This document shows positions 51,999-60,587 of a DNA stretch of 64,000 nt, piece by piece. Within the stretch, counting starts at the first letter, position 1. Every line of letters begins with the position of its first letter. Below the pieces are notes generated by a model. The model was not told the DNA's origin and did not search any database. It saw nothing but the letters and a program-made list of their open reading frames with translations. The translations under genes were made by a program, and so were the position numbers. The stretch is from Actinomycetes bacterium (GTDB taxonomy: Bacteria; Actinomycetota; Acidimicrobiia; Acidimicrobiales; RAAP-2), in contig JAJYSP010000004.1 of the NCBI GenBank assembly GCA_021793515.1, forward strand, positions 58,551-122,550. Reading direction: 5' to 3'.

Positions 51999-53840
51999 TC
52001 AGGATTGACGAGCAACATCGAGGTCGCCACGCGGCCACAACGAGACGTCCTCGGCGCGCACGACGAGCCCACAGACGTCCCCGACCGACCACTCCGACCA
52101 GTCCGCGCTGCGCACGAGGATCTCGAACTCGCCCGCGACCTCCACGACGAAGTCACTCGCCACGCCGACGTAGGCGATGTCTCGGATGGTGCCAGGGAGC
52201 GTCGCCCCTGCGTTCGTGTCACCCAGTGCGGTCAGCGTCACCCGCTCGGGGCGAACGCTCCAGGCCACGTCGTCTCCCACGACGAACCCGTTGACCGGCA
52301 CATCGATGGTGACTGGTCCGCACTTGATTCCAAAGTCGACTACCCGTCCCGTCAACAGGTTTGCGATACCGAGCAGTCGAGCCACCGCCGGCGACGCAGG
52401 GTGCGCGAAGACCTCGCGACTGGCGCCGAACTGCAACGAGGTTCCGGCCTGTACGACCAGCACGTCCTCAGAGAGGAACCCTGCCTCTTCGGGGTCGTGG
52501 GTCACAAGGACCGTCGAAAGGCCCGTCTCACGCTGGAGCTCGCGCACGAGACGACGAAGTTCTTGTCGTACGGGCACATCGAGGGCCGAAAACGGTTCAT
52601 CCAAGAGCAGGACCACTGGCTCGGCGCACAGCACTTGGGCCAGGGCGACGCGTTGGCGTTGGCCACCCGACAGCTGGTCCGGTGGGGCAAACTCCAGACC
52701 GTCGAGGCCCAGTCGGTGAAGCCAGTACCGTGCGACATCGGCCTGAGCGCCGCGGGCGAAGTTCAACTGCTGCCAGACGGTGAGGTGGGGAAAGAGCGTG
52801 AAGCCCTGGGCGACGTAGCCGACCCGACGCCGCACGACAGGTTGCTCCCCGATGGATTCGTCGCCACACCAGAGTTGCGTCGCGTGGGGTCCAGCGAGCC
52901 CGGCCAGACTGCGCAGCAGCACTGATTTGCCCGCCCCGGATGGTCCGAGGACCGCCAGATGGCGCACCGGGCGTTCGCAGCGTAGACGCAGGTGGAACGA
53001 CCCCAGTTGATGGTCGACCTCGAAGCGGATTGGCCCGGACCTGACCACCTTGGGCGCGCGAACGTCGCCTTCGGGAATTTGTCGCGCCCGTGGCCAGCGG
53101 AACCGACTGAGTGCGACGACGACCAACGCCACCACGAGCGCGAGCGCCGTAGGCGCGAGGGTCGGCGACAGGCCTGCGCCGCTGAACTGGTTATAGGTGT
53201 AGATCGGCAACGAGGTGGGGTTATAGGCCAGCACGATCACGGCTCCGTACTCACCGAAGGCCCGCAGCCACGCGAGCACCATGCCCGCCCGGATCCCCGG
53301 TGCGGCGACCGGCACCGCCACGCGCAGGAACCGTGAGAGCTCACCGTGACCCAGCGTTTCAGCGACATCGAGCAGGTTCGGGTCGAGCGACTCGAATGCG
53401 GCCCGTGCGGCGACGATGAGAAAGGGCGTCGACACGAAGGTCATGGCGATGACCAGGCCAGCAGACGAATTGGTGAGCTGACGATGGAACAGACGCCCGA
53501 GGAACGTGTAGGGACCGACGAGGTAGATGAGTACGATCCCGCTCATGAGCGGCGGTAACGCGAGGGGAATCTGGACGAGGATCCCGATGACGGCGGCCAC
53601 CCGGCTCTTCGAGCGAGCGAGTACGAAGGCGAGTGGCACGCCGAAGACCGTGACGAGTACGAGCGAGACGGTCGCGCCGCTCAATGACGTCCACAGTGCC
53701 GGGTAGAGCCCCGCCTGGTGGAAGCCCCGACGCGGCGAGGTAACGAGTCGAACCACGAAGGCGACAATTGGAGCCGCGAGGTACAGCACGACGAGTCCGG
53801 CGAGCCAGCGCAGTGGACCGACGCTGCGCGGGACACTCAC
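51999..53840 (-). CDS. modBC: Fused molybdate/tungstate ABC transporter permease (ModB) + ATPase (ModC) with C-terminal TOBE-like domain
   Basis: Multiple TM segments with EYGAVIVLAYNP; then LGPSGAGKS (Walker A), LSGGQRQRVALAQ (signature), VVLLLDEPFSALD (Walker B) in one frame. Confidence 0.93.
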   Translation of the reverse strand: MSVPRSVGPLRWLAGLVVLYLAAPIVAFVVRLVTSPRRGFHQAGLYPALWTSLSGATVSLVLVTVFGVPLAFVLARSKSRVAAVIGILVQIPLALPPLMSGIVLIYLVGPYTFLGRLFHRQLTNSSAGLVIAMTFVSTPFLIVAARAAFESLDPNLLDVAETLGHGELSRFLRVAVPVAAPGIRAGMVLAWLRAFGEYGAVIVLAYNPTSLPIYTYNQFSGAGLSPTLAPTALALVVALVVVALSRFRWPRARQIPEGDVRAPKVVRSGPIRFEVDHQLGSFHLRLRCERPVRHLAVLGPSGAGKSVLLRSLAGLAGPHATQLWCGDESIGEQPVVRRRVGYVAQGFTLFPHLTVWQQLNFARGAQADVARYWLHRLGLDGLEFAPPDQLSGGQRQRVALAQVLCAEPVVLLLDEPFSALDVPVRQELRRLVRELQRETGLSTVLVTHDPEEAGFLSEDVLVVQAGTSLQFGASREVFAHPASPAVARLLGIANLLTGRVVDFGIKCGPVTIDVPVNGFVVGDDVAWSVRPERVTLTALGDTNAGATLPGTIRDIAYVGVASDFVVEVAGEFEILVRSADWSEWSVGDVCGLVVRAEDVSLWPRGDLDVARQS

Positions 53841-54730
53841 GGTCTGGTCGTGGGCGGTGACGACCCGACGTTCCCCACTCGTGTCGAGCCCGCTGGGATG
53901 ACGCCATTGCGCGACAGGATGGCACGTCCTCGTGGACCGAAAAGGAACGCGACGAACGCACGGGCGGCTCTCGGGTGCGGGGCCCGATTGACGATGGCCA
54001 CCGTGAAGGTGGCCGCGAGGTGCGTGCCGACGAGTGCAACGGTATGCAAGTGGGCGGCGGTCGCCTCCACGGTGTAGAAGAAGCCGGCGTCGAGCTGGCC
54101 GGCGTCGAGTTCACCGACGAGGGACGCTTCGGTGAAGACGTCGTTCGTCGCGGTCGCCAGTGCAGCCAGACGGGGGCGGTCGTAGCGACGAGCAGCCTCG
54201 CGCAATGCCGTCACCGCGAGGACACCCTTCGGATCGACGGCCGGATCGGTCCGCCCGAGCAGGAAGCCCGGGCGTGCGACGACGTCGTACCACGGCGAAT
54301 CACGCAGCGCTGCCGCAAAGCTCGACGTGGCGTTGTAGCCGAGCACGAGTCGCGACTGACCGAGTACCCGGTACGACGAGACCCAGTTGCCGTTCGCGGG
54401 CCCTTCGAGGAAACGATTGACGCTCGGCGACGCACTGACGAAGACGTCGGCGACCTCGGTGCCACCCTTGATCTCGGTGGCGAGTGCGGTTGACCCGTTG
54501 GCGATCCCAACGACGTTGTCACCGGTCGCGCGGTGAAACGCCGGCCCGATCTGGTTCTCCATGAGATTGAGCAGCGATCCCGCGTACAACACGTCCACCG
54601 AGCGAGCCGTCGTTCCCGACGCACGTGAGGTACTGACCAGATTGACTGTGGCGAGCAGTGACACGCTAAGGATCCCGAGCGCGAATATCCGGCGTCCACC
54701 GGGTCGCGATACGGTCCCCACGTTGCCCAT
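53837..54730 (-). CDS. Molybdate/tungstate ABC transporter substrate-binding protein (WtpA/ModA-like)
   Basis: Signal-like N-terminus, VDVLYAGSLLNLMENQIGPAFHRATGDNVVGIANGSTALATEIKGGTEVADVFVSASPSV...; adjacent to modBC. Confidence 0.88.
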   Translation of the reverse strand: MGNVGTVSRPGGRRIFALGILSVSLLATVNLVSTSRASGTTARSVDVLYAGSLLNLMENQIGPAFHRATGDNVVGIANGSTALATEIKGGTEVADVFVSASPSVNRFLEGPANGNWVSSYRVLGQSRLVLGYNATSSFAAALRDSPWYDVVARPGFLLGRTDPAVDPKGVLAVTALREAARRYDRPRLAALATATNDVFTEASLVGELDAGQLDAGFFYTVEATAAHLHTVALVGTHLAATFTVAIVNRAPHPRAARAFVAFLFGPRGRAILSRNGVIPAGSTRVGNVGSSPPTTRP

Positions 54731-54913
54731 GACCCTCCTCGACCGCGCGGCCGCGCGATGCATCGAGTTCCGTTGTGCGTTGATACTAGGCCGTTAACCT
54801 CGCGTTTGCACCTAATTCGTCGGTTTGTAACCGCATGTACGCTGTCATCACGAGATCGGTGTTGCCGGGACGGCGTCGGGGGGCGACACTGGGAAAACTA
54901 GGGTTTCACCGTG

Positions 54914-55381
54914 ACGATGGACGAAGCGAGCGAGTGGGTGGCCGTCTCGGCGCAGCCATTGGCGCCCGACGAGCTGGCGGCCTGGGCCACCCGTCGCGAC
55001 TGCGGTGCGGTCGTTACCTTCTGTGGCACCGCCCGCACCACGTCGACCTTCGAGCACGAAATCATCGAACTCGACTACGAGACTGACGTGGACCTCGCCG
55101 AATCACGGATTCGCGCAGTGACGGCGCGCGCGCGTGAACGATGGCCCGAGGTTCGCGCCATCGCCGTCCATCACCGAATCGGTACGGTCCTCGTGCGCGA
55201 ACCCGCGGTCGTTGTCGTGGTCTCATCGCCCCATCGACGCGAAGCCTTCGAGGCCGCCCAGTTCTGTATCGACGCCGTCAAGCGCACGGTCCCCATGTGG
55301 AAACGAGAGGTCTGGCAAGGTGGATCGGCCTGGAGCGAGCAGTCCGAGGACGTCGTCGACGTGGGCGACCTCGCCCCGTGA
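54914..55381 (+). CDS. moaE: Molybdopterin synthase catalytic subunit MoaE
   Basis: CGAVVTFCGTARTTSTFEHEIIELDYE...VRAIAVHHRIGTVLVREPAVVVVVSSPHRREAFEAAQFCIDAVKRTVPMWKREVW. Confidence 0.94.
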   Translation, partial: TMDEASEWVAVSAQPLAPDELAAWATRRDCGAVVTFCGTARTTSTFEHEIIELDYETDVDLAESRIRAVTARARERWPEVRAIAVHHRIGTVLVREPAVVVVVSSPHRREAFEAAQFCIDAVKRTVPMWKREVWQGGSAWSEQSEDVVDVGDLAP

Positions 55382-55614
55382 GTCGGCTCTTGCTACTCGG
55401 ACCGGCCCGCGAGGCGGCTGGGGTGCGCAGCGCCGAGATCGACGCCGCGTCGGTGGGCGAGGTGATCGCTCTCGCGACCGTTCGGTTCGGCAAGCCGTTC
55501 GCCGAAATCGTCGCGATCAGTCGAGTCTGGGTTAACGGTGTGGAGGCCTCACCCGATCAGGGCGTTGGACCGAGCGACGAGATCGCCGTCGTCCCCCCGG
55601 TCTCTGGCGGATGA
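55378..55614 (+). CDS. moaD: Molybdopterin synthase sulfur carrier subunit MoaD
   Basis: GTGA overlap with moaE; VSRLLLLGPAREAAGVRSAEIDAASVGEVIALATVRFG...DEIAVVPPVSGG. Confidence 0.9.
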   Translation: MSRLLLLGPAREAAGVRSAEIDAASVGEVIALATVRFGKPFAEIVAISRVWVNGVEASPDQGVGPSDEIAVVPPVSGG

Positions 55615-56078
55615 GGGTCACCCGTGCCCGCGAGAAGTCGCAACGCATGAGAAAGCAACGGCGTTACGGCTTCGAGGCACTCGAGCGCGGCCCGGGGAGA
55701 ACCCGGGGTATTGAGGATCAGGCTTTCACCAAGGATGCCGCAGCGACCTCTCGAGAGGGCACCGAAGGGGCTGGTGGCGCGCATCACTTCCGCGAAGCCG
55801 GGAGCCTCGCGTTCAATTACCGACGCGGTGGCCTCGGGGGTGAGGTCTCGGGGCGCAAAACCGGTCCCGCCGGTCGTCACGATGAGCCCAGCGAACCCCA
55901 CGGCGAGTTCGCGCAGTGCCGACGCCACCACCTCGACGCCGTCGGACACGAGCCGTTGTTCGACGATCTCGTAACCTGCTTCGATGAGTCGGCCCACCAC
56001 GGCCGGGCCCGCGCCATCGACACGCTCCCCCGCGCTCGCCGAGTCCGAAACTGTCAAGACCTTCGCGCGCAACGTCAC
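55557..56078 (-). CDS. mog: Molybdopterin adenylyltransferase (Mog/MoaB family)
   Basis: AKVLTVSDSASAGERVDGAGPAVVGRLIEAGYEIVEQRLVSDG...GLIVTTGGTGFAPRDLTPEAT...NTPGSPRAALECLEAV; GTG start near 56078. Confidence 0.9.
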   Translation of the reverse strand: MTLRAKVLTVSDSASAGERVDGAGPAVVGRLIEAGYEIVEQRLVSDGVEVVASALRELAVGFAGLIVTTGGTGFAPRDLTPEATASVIEREAPGFAEVMRATSPFGALSRGRCGILGESLILNTPGSPRAALECLEAVTPLLSHALRLLAGTGDPHPPETGGTTAISSLGPTP

Positions 56079-56185
56079 GTCTCGAGCGTAGACGCGGGTT
56101 GGCGTGATGCCCGGCACGACTGCGGTGGTTTACTTGGAACTGCCATGGCGCTGCACACCCCGACTTTTATCCGACGGACCTGGTC

Positions 56186-56572
56186 ATGACCGAGCGCGAG
56201 GCCACTCACGGTGCCGCCCGCGCTCGAATCACCATGCGCCCAGAGACCGCGCGCGCCGTGGCGAACCATGGCATCAAGAAGGGTGACGTCCTCGGGGCCG
56301 CCCGTTTCGCCGGGCTACAGGCCGCGAAGGACGCCTCGAGCTACCTGCCACTGCTCGACCCCGAGCCGGTGAGCCACGTCGTAGTCGAGTTCACCGTCAG
56401 CGAGGATCACATCGAAGTGACCACGCGCGTAAGGAGCGCGAGCGAGGCATCGGCGCGCATGCGCGCACTGAGCGCCGCCACGGTGGCGACGCTGACGATC
56501 TACGACATGTGCAAGTCAGCGGACCGAACGATGCGCATCGGCCCCGTCGTAGTCCTGCCTCCTGATGAATGA
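56186..56572 (+). CDS. MoaC-like protein, paralogue B (atypical, N- and C-terminally reduced)
   Basis: RITMRPETARAVANHGIKKGDVLGAARFAGLQAAKDASSYLPLLDPEPVSHVVVEF...SARMRALSAATVATLTIYDMCKSADRTMRIGPVVVLPPDE. Confidence 0.88.
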   Translation: MTEREATHGAARARITMRPETARAVANHGIKKGDVLGAARFAGLQAAKDASSYLPLLDPEPVSHVVVEFTVSEDHIEVTTRVRSASEASARMRALSAATVATLTIYDMCKSADRTMRIGPVVVLPPDE

Positions 56573-56702
56573 AGTCGCACCCGATTGAGTCGAGGGCGCT
56601 GTCTCGCACCGCCACCGCACCGCTGTGTCGACCGTCCGCGCGCGCGCTTCAGACCGAGGCGATACTGGGCGTGGGACGCAAGAACGAGACCGAGGAGGTC
56701 AT

Positions 56703-56903
56703 ATGGCACGCAGGCACCGCGGTTCAGCCAACGCCTGGAGCGGTCCCGGTGGCGCAGGCGGCGGGTGGCTTCTCGGCTTCATTGGTGCGCTCGTGTATTA
56801 CCTGCACACCCACTCGGGGAGTCTCTGGCTGGTCATCGTCGCCGTCGCCAAGGCGTTCGTCTGGCCCGCATTCCTCGTCTTCAAACTTCTTGGACTCCAT
56901 TGA
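56703..56903 (+). CDS. Small membrane protein (66 aa)
   Basis: MARRHRGSANAWSGPGGAGGGWLLGFIGALVYYLHTHSGSLWLVIVAVAKAFVWPAFLVFKLLGLH; SD GAGGAGG upstream. Confidence 0.75.
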   Translation: MARRHRGSANAWSGPGGAGGGWLLGFIGALVYYLHTHSGSLWLVIVAVAKAFVWPAFLVFKLLGLH

Positions 56904-57053
56904 CCGTCGCCGGCACCGATACCGATGACGGTAGCTAGCCCGAACCGGTACTTCAGGGCGACGGTTCACGCCGGTGGCGAACGGCGCTGACGAATTCTCG
57001 GCCGTTTCGATGGTGCCTTGCAATTCGTCCCGCCGCGGTGTTACGCCAGAGCT

Positions 57054-57998
57054 ATGATTGTGGGACGTCGCCACGACCGCCCGGTCGCCCTCGTCGCCGG
57101 GGCCACCCGGGGTGCCGGACGAGCCATCGCCGTCGAACTGGCGCGCGCTGGGTTCTTCGTCTACGCGACCGGCCGGAGTAGCCGCGTCACTGGTCCATCG
57201 GAAATCGACCGGCCAGAGACCATCGAAGAGACCGGGGATCTCATCGAGGTAGCAGGGGGTCACGGACGGGCACTCGTGGTTGATCACGAGTCGCTCGAAG
57301 CGGTCGAGACCCTTATCGCCACAGTCCGGCGCGACCAGGGCCGACTCGATGTCCTCGTCAATGACATCTTCGGCGGCGACCGATACGCGCAGTGGGAGAA
57401 GCCGATATGGGAGCACGACTGGGCTGGCGGGCTTCGCATGCTCCAGATGGGCGTGCATACGCACCTCATAACCTGTCACGCCGCCATTGCGTTCATGCTG
57501 GAGACCGCCGAAGCTAACGGTCGCCGAGGCGTCATCGTCGAGATGACTGACGGTACCTCGGCGGCGAACGCGACCTTCCGCCGAAACGTCGGCTTCTACT
57601 ACGACTTGGTCAAAGCCAACGTCGAGCGAATCGTGATCGGTCTCTCGGCCGAACTGGAGGGACAACCGCTCGTGGCCATAGGCGTCACCCCTGGTTGGTT
57701 GCGCTCGGAGCGCATGCTCGAGAACTTCGGGGTGACCGAAGCCTCCTGGCGCGAGGCGTGCGTGTCGATCCCAGGTTTTGCCATCTCTGAGTCGCCCACC
57801 TACGTGGCGCGAGGCGTCGCAGCGCTCGCCACCGATGATCACGCGTGGCGCTGGGCTGGTCGCATCGCCAGCGCGCGACAGTTGGCCGACGCGTACGGCG
57901 TGACCGATATCGACGGCAGCAAGCCCGACTGCTGGGGTTACCTCGCGGAGTACGGCTGGTCACGCGATGACGGCTTCGGCGTCGAAAACTATCGCTGA
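57054..57998 (+). CDS. SDR family oxidoreductase
   Basis: VALVAGATRGAGRAIAVELARAGFFVYATGRSS...; FYYDLVKANVERIVIGLSAEL. Confidence 0.92.
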   Translation: MIVGRRHDRPVALVAGATRGAGRAIAVELARAGFFVYATGRSSRVTGPSEIDRPETIEETGDLIEVAGGHGRALVVDHESLEAVETLIATVRRDQGRLDVLVNDIFGGDRYAQWEKPIWEHDWAGGLRMLQMGVHTHLITCHAAIAFMLETAEANGRRGVIVEMTDGTSAANATFRRNVGFYYDLVKANVERIVIGLSAELEGQPLVAIGVTPGWLRSERMLENFGVTEASWREACVSIPGFAISESPTYVARGVAALATDDHAWRWAGRIASARQLADAYGVTDIDGSKPDCWGYLAEYGWSRDDGFGVENYR

Positions 57999-58112
57999 CG
58001 TCATCGGGCCGAGGTTGCGCCACGAACGTCTTACCGCTGGTTCCCTTGCACAGCAACACGCCACCGTCGTCCCCTACGACGTCGCACGGTGCATCCTTGA
58101 CAATTGCTGCTC

Positions 58113-58129
58113 GTGATACTTAGTATCAC
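58113..58129. promoter_or_regulatory. Palindromic operator candidate upstream of marR (58200), overlapping putative -10
   Basis: GTGATACT-t-AGTATCAC; TTGACA at 58097-58102 and TAGTAT at 58121-58126, 18-nt spacer. Confidence 0.6.
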
Positions 58130-58199
58130 TGGTACATATCGGACGCCACCCACGCGAACAGGGATTTGGCTCGCGTGGGCGACCAGTGTGGGAGGTTCT

Positions 58200-58688
58200 G
58201 TGACCACCAACGACGTCACGCCTAGTGCACTCGCTGACCGACTTCGCATGTCGATGATCCGCCTCGCTCGCCAATCCCGGCGACGCGACACCGCTGAGTT
58301 GACGATCACGCAGCTCTCCGCCCTCGCGACCGTGGTACGAGATGGCCCGCTCGGAATCGGTCAACTCGCCGACATCGAGGTCCTGCCATCCCCGGCAGCG
58401 ACCCGTCTCGCCGACAAGCTCGAAGAGGCGGGTCTCATCGAACGCCGGAGTAATCCCGCCGATCGACGTGGCGTGCTGGTCGCGGCCACCGACATAGGTC
58501 AACAGCTCTACGCGAGTCGCCAGGAGTCGGGCAACGCCTGGCTCAGCCGACGAATCGGCGTGCTCAGCGACACCGATCGAAGAACCCTCGAACGTGCGAT
58601 CACCGTCCTCGAACGACTGAGTGCCGACGAACCCGAGGGTGACCAGATCACTGAAGACTCACGCCAGTTAGAGGAGGTTCAATCGTGA
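58200..58688 (+). CDS. MarR family transcriptional regulator
   Basis: TQLSALATVVRDGPLGIGQLADIEVLPSPAATRLADKLEEAGLIERRSNPADRRGVLVAATDIG. Confidence 0.9.
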   Translation: MTTNDVTPSALADRLRMSMIRLARQSRRRDTAELTITQLSALATVVRDGPLGIGQLADIEVLPSPAATRLADKLEEAGLIERRSNPADRRGVLVAATDIGQQLYASRQESGNAWLSRRIGVLSDTDRRTLERAITVLERLSADEPEGDQITEDSRQLEEVQS

Positions 58689-60553
58689 GCGACTCGACAT
58701 CCACCCACGCGCCGGTCGTCGGGCCCAACTACAAGTGGCTCGTCTTATCCAACACGACGATCGGCGTGCTCCTGGCGACGCTCAATGCCTCGAGCCTCAT
58801 GATCGCTCTGCCCGTGATCTTCCGAGGTATCCACCTCGACCCGCTGTTGCCGTCGAACTTCCCGTACCTGCTCTGGATCATGATGGGCTACATGCTGGTG
58901 ATGGCCGCGGTCGTGGTGACCGTCGGGCGCATCGGCGACATCTTCGGCCGGGTCAGGATGTACAACCTCGGCTTTGCGTGGTTCACACTCGGTGCAATCC
59001 TTCTCTCACTGGTGTGGAGCTCTGGCTCCACGGCCGCGTTGGAGATCATCATTCTGCGAATGTTCCAGGCCATCGGCGCGGCGATGCTCATGGCGAACTC
59101 GGCCGCCATCCTCACCGACGCCTTCCCGGCCAAGCAGCTCGGCTTGGCCCTCGGCACGAACATGATCGCGGCGATTCTGGGGTCGTTCCTCGGCATCCTC
59201 GTCGGCGGCCTGCTCTCGCAGGTCGGTTGGCGTTGGGTCTTCCTCGCCAACGTGCCCATCGGTCTGTTCGGCACCGTGTGGGCGTACCTCAAGTTGAAGG
59301 ACATCGGTATCCACATCAAGGCCAAGATCGACTGGCTCGGGAACATCTCCTTCGCCGCGGGTCTGGCCATGCTGCTCACGGGAGTGACCTACGGGATCAA
59401 GCCGTACGGCCACTCGCTCACCGGCTGGGGAAACCCCTTCGTGCTTGAGATGGTCTTTGCGGGACTCGCGCTGCTCGTCGTCTTCGCGTTCATCGAAACG
59501 AGGGTGCCCGACCCCATGTTCCGCATGTCGCTCTTTCGGATCCGCTCCTTCGCCGCCGGTAACGCCGCGCAGTTCCTTGCCGCGGTTGGACGGGGCGGCT
59601 TCCAGTTCATGCTGATGATCTGGTTCCAGGGCATCTGGCTACCCCAGCACGGGTACGGCTTCACCGTCACCCCCCTGTGGGCCGGGATCTACATGATCCC
59701 CTTCATGCTCGGCTTCGTGGTCACCGGCCCGGTATCAGGGATCCTCTCGGACCGTTACGGCGCCCGACCGTTCGCTACGGGCGGGATGCTGCTCTCAGCG
59801 GCGATGTTCGCGCTCATCATCGCCTTCCCCGCCAACTTCAGCTACTGGCCCTTCGCCGTTGTGATGTTGTTGCTCGGCATCTCGAATGGGTTGTTCGCGT
59901 CACCGAACGCTGCGGCCATCATGAACTCGGTCCCCGCCCGCCACCGCGGCGCGGCCTCGGGAATGCGAGTGACGTTCGCCAACGCGGGACTCCCGCTTTC
60001 GATGGGGCTCTTCTTCACGCTGCTCGTCTTCGGTCTGAACGCCAGCGTGCCGCACGCCATGGCCACCGGACTGGTGGCGCACGGCGTGCCAGCCGCCGCG
60101 GCATCGAAACTCGCGCACGTAGCTCCACTTGGCTACCTCTTCGCCGCATTCTTGGGATTGAACCCGCTGAAGAGCCTGTTGGGACCACAAGTTCTGTCCC
60201 ATTTGGCACCCCAGCAGGCGGCCCTGATCACTGGACGATCGTTCTTCCCCCAACTCATCGGACCCGCGTTCAAGCACTCGCTCACCGAAATCTTGCTCTT
60301 CGCCGTTGTGATGAGCCTGATCGCGGCGGTCGCCTCGGCGCTGCGCGGCAAGCAGTTCATCCATGAGGACGATGAGTCCCGCGCCCAGAAGGCCCGCCTC
60401 GCCGCGATCAGCCTTGGACAACCAGTTGACGATGTCGCGACGATTGACGGTGTGCTGGGTGGGTCTGACGGCGCCAGGCCCCGCCAGAGTGAGCCCATTC
60501 ATTCGGCCCGCCATGGTCTCGCGACGCCGGCGAGCGAGCCGCCCCAGTCATGA
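58685..60553 (+). CDS. DHA2-type MFS drug transporter
   Basis: GTG start overlapping marR stop; 12-14 TM pattern; GRIGDIFGRVRMYNLGF, LRMFQAIGAAMLMANSAAILTDAFP. Confidence 0.92.
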   Translation: MSDSTSTHAPVVGPNYKWLVLSNTTIGVLLATLNASSLMIALPVIFRGIHLDPLLPSNFPYLLWIMMGYMLVMAAVVVTVGRIGDIFGRVRMYNLGFAWFTLGAILLSLVWSSGSTAALEIIILRMFQAIGAAMLMANSAAILTDAFPAKQLGLALGTNMIAAILGSFLGILVGGLLSQVGWRWVFLANVPIGLFGTVWAYLKLKDIGIHIKAKIDWLGNISFAAGLAMLLTGVTYGIKPYGHSLTGWGNPFVLEMVFAGLALLVVFAFIETRVPDPMFRMSLFRIRSFAAGNAAQFLAAVGRGGFQFMLMIWFQGIWLPQHGYGFTVTPLWAGIYMIPFMLGFVVTGPVSGILSDRYGARPFATGGMLLSAAMFALIIAFPANFSYWPFAVVMLLLGISNGLFASPNAAAIMNSVPARHRGAASGMRVTFANAGLPLSMGLFFTLLVFGLNASVPHAMATGLVAHGVPAAAASKLAHVAPLGYLFAAFLGLNPLKSLLGPQVLSHLAPQQAALITGRSFFPQLIGPAFKHSLTEILLFAVVMSLIAAVASALRGKQFIHEDDESRAQKARLAAISLGQPVDDVATIDGVLGGSDGARPRQSEPIHSARHGLATPASEPPQS

Positions 60554-60587
60554 GGACTGCACGAGACGAATTGGCACGGAGGTGTCG

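Noticed and set aside
56724-57842. 372-aa ORF antisense to the SDR gene
   Set aside because: Shadow ORF; no recognisable fold and it overlaps a strong SDR on the other strand.
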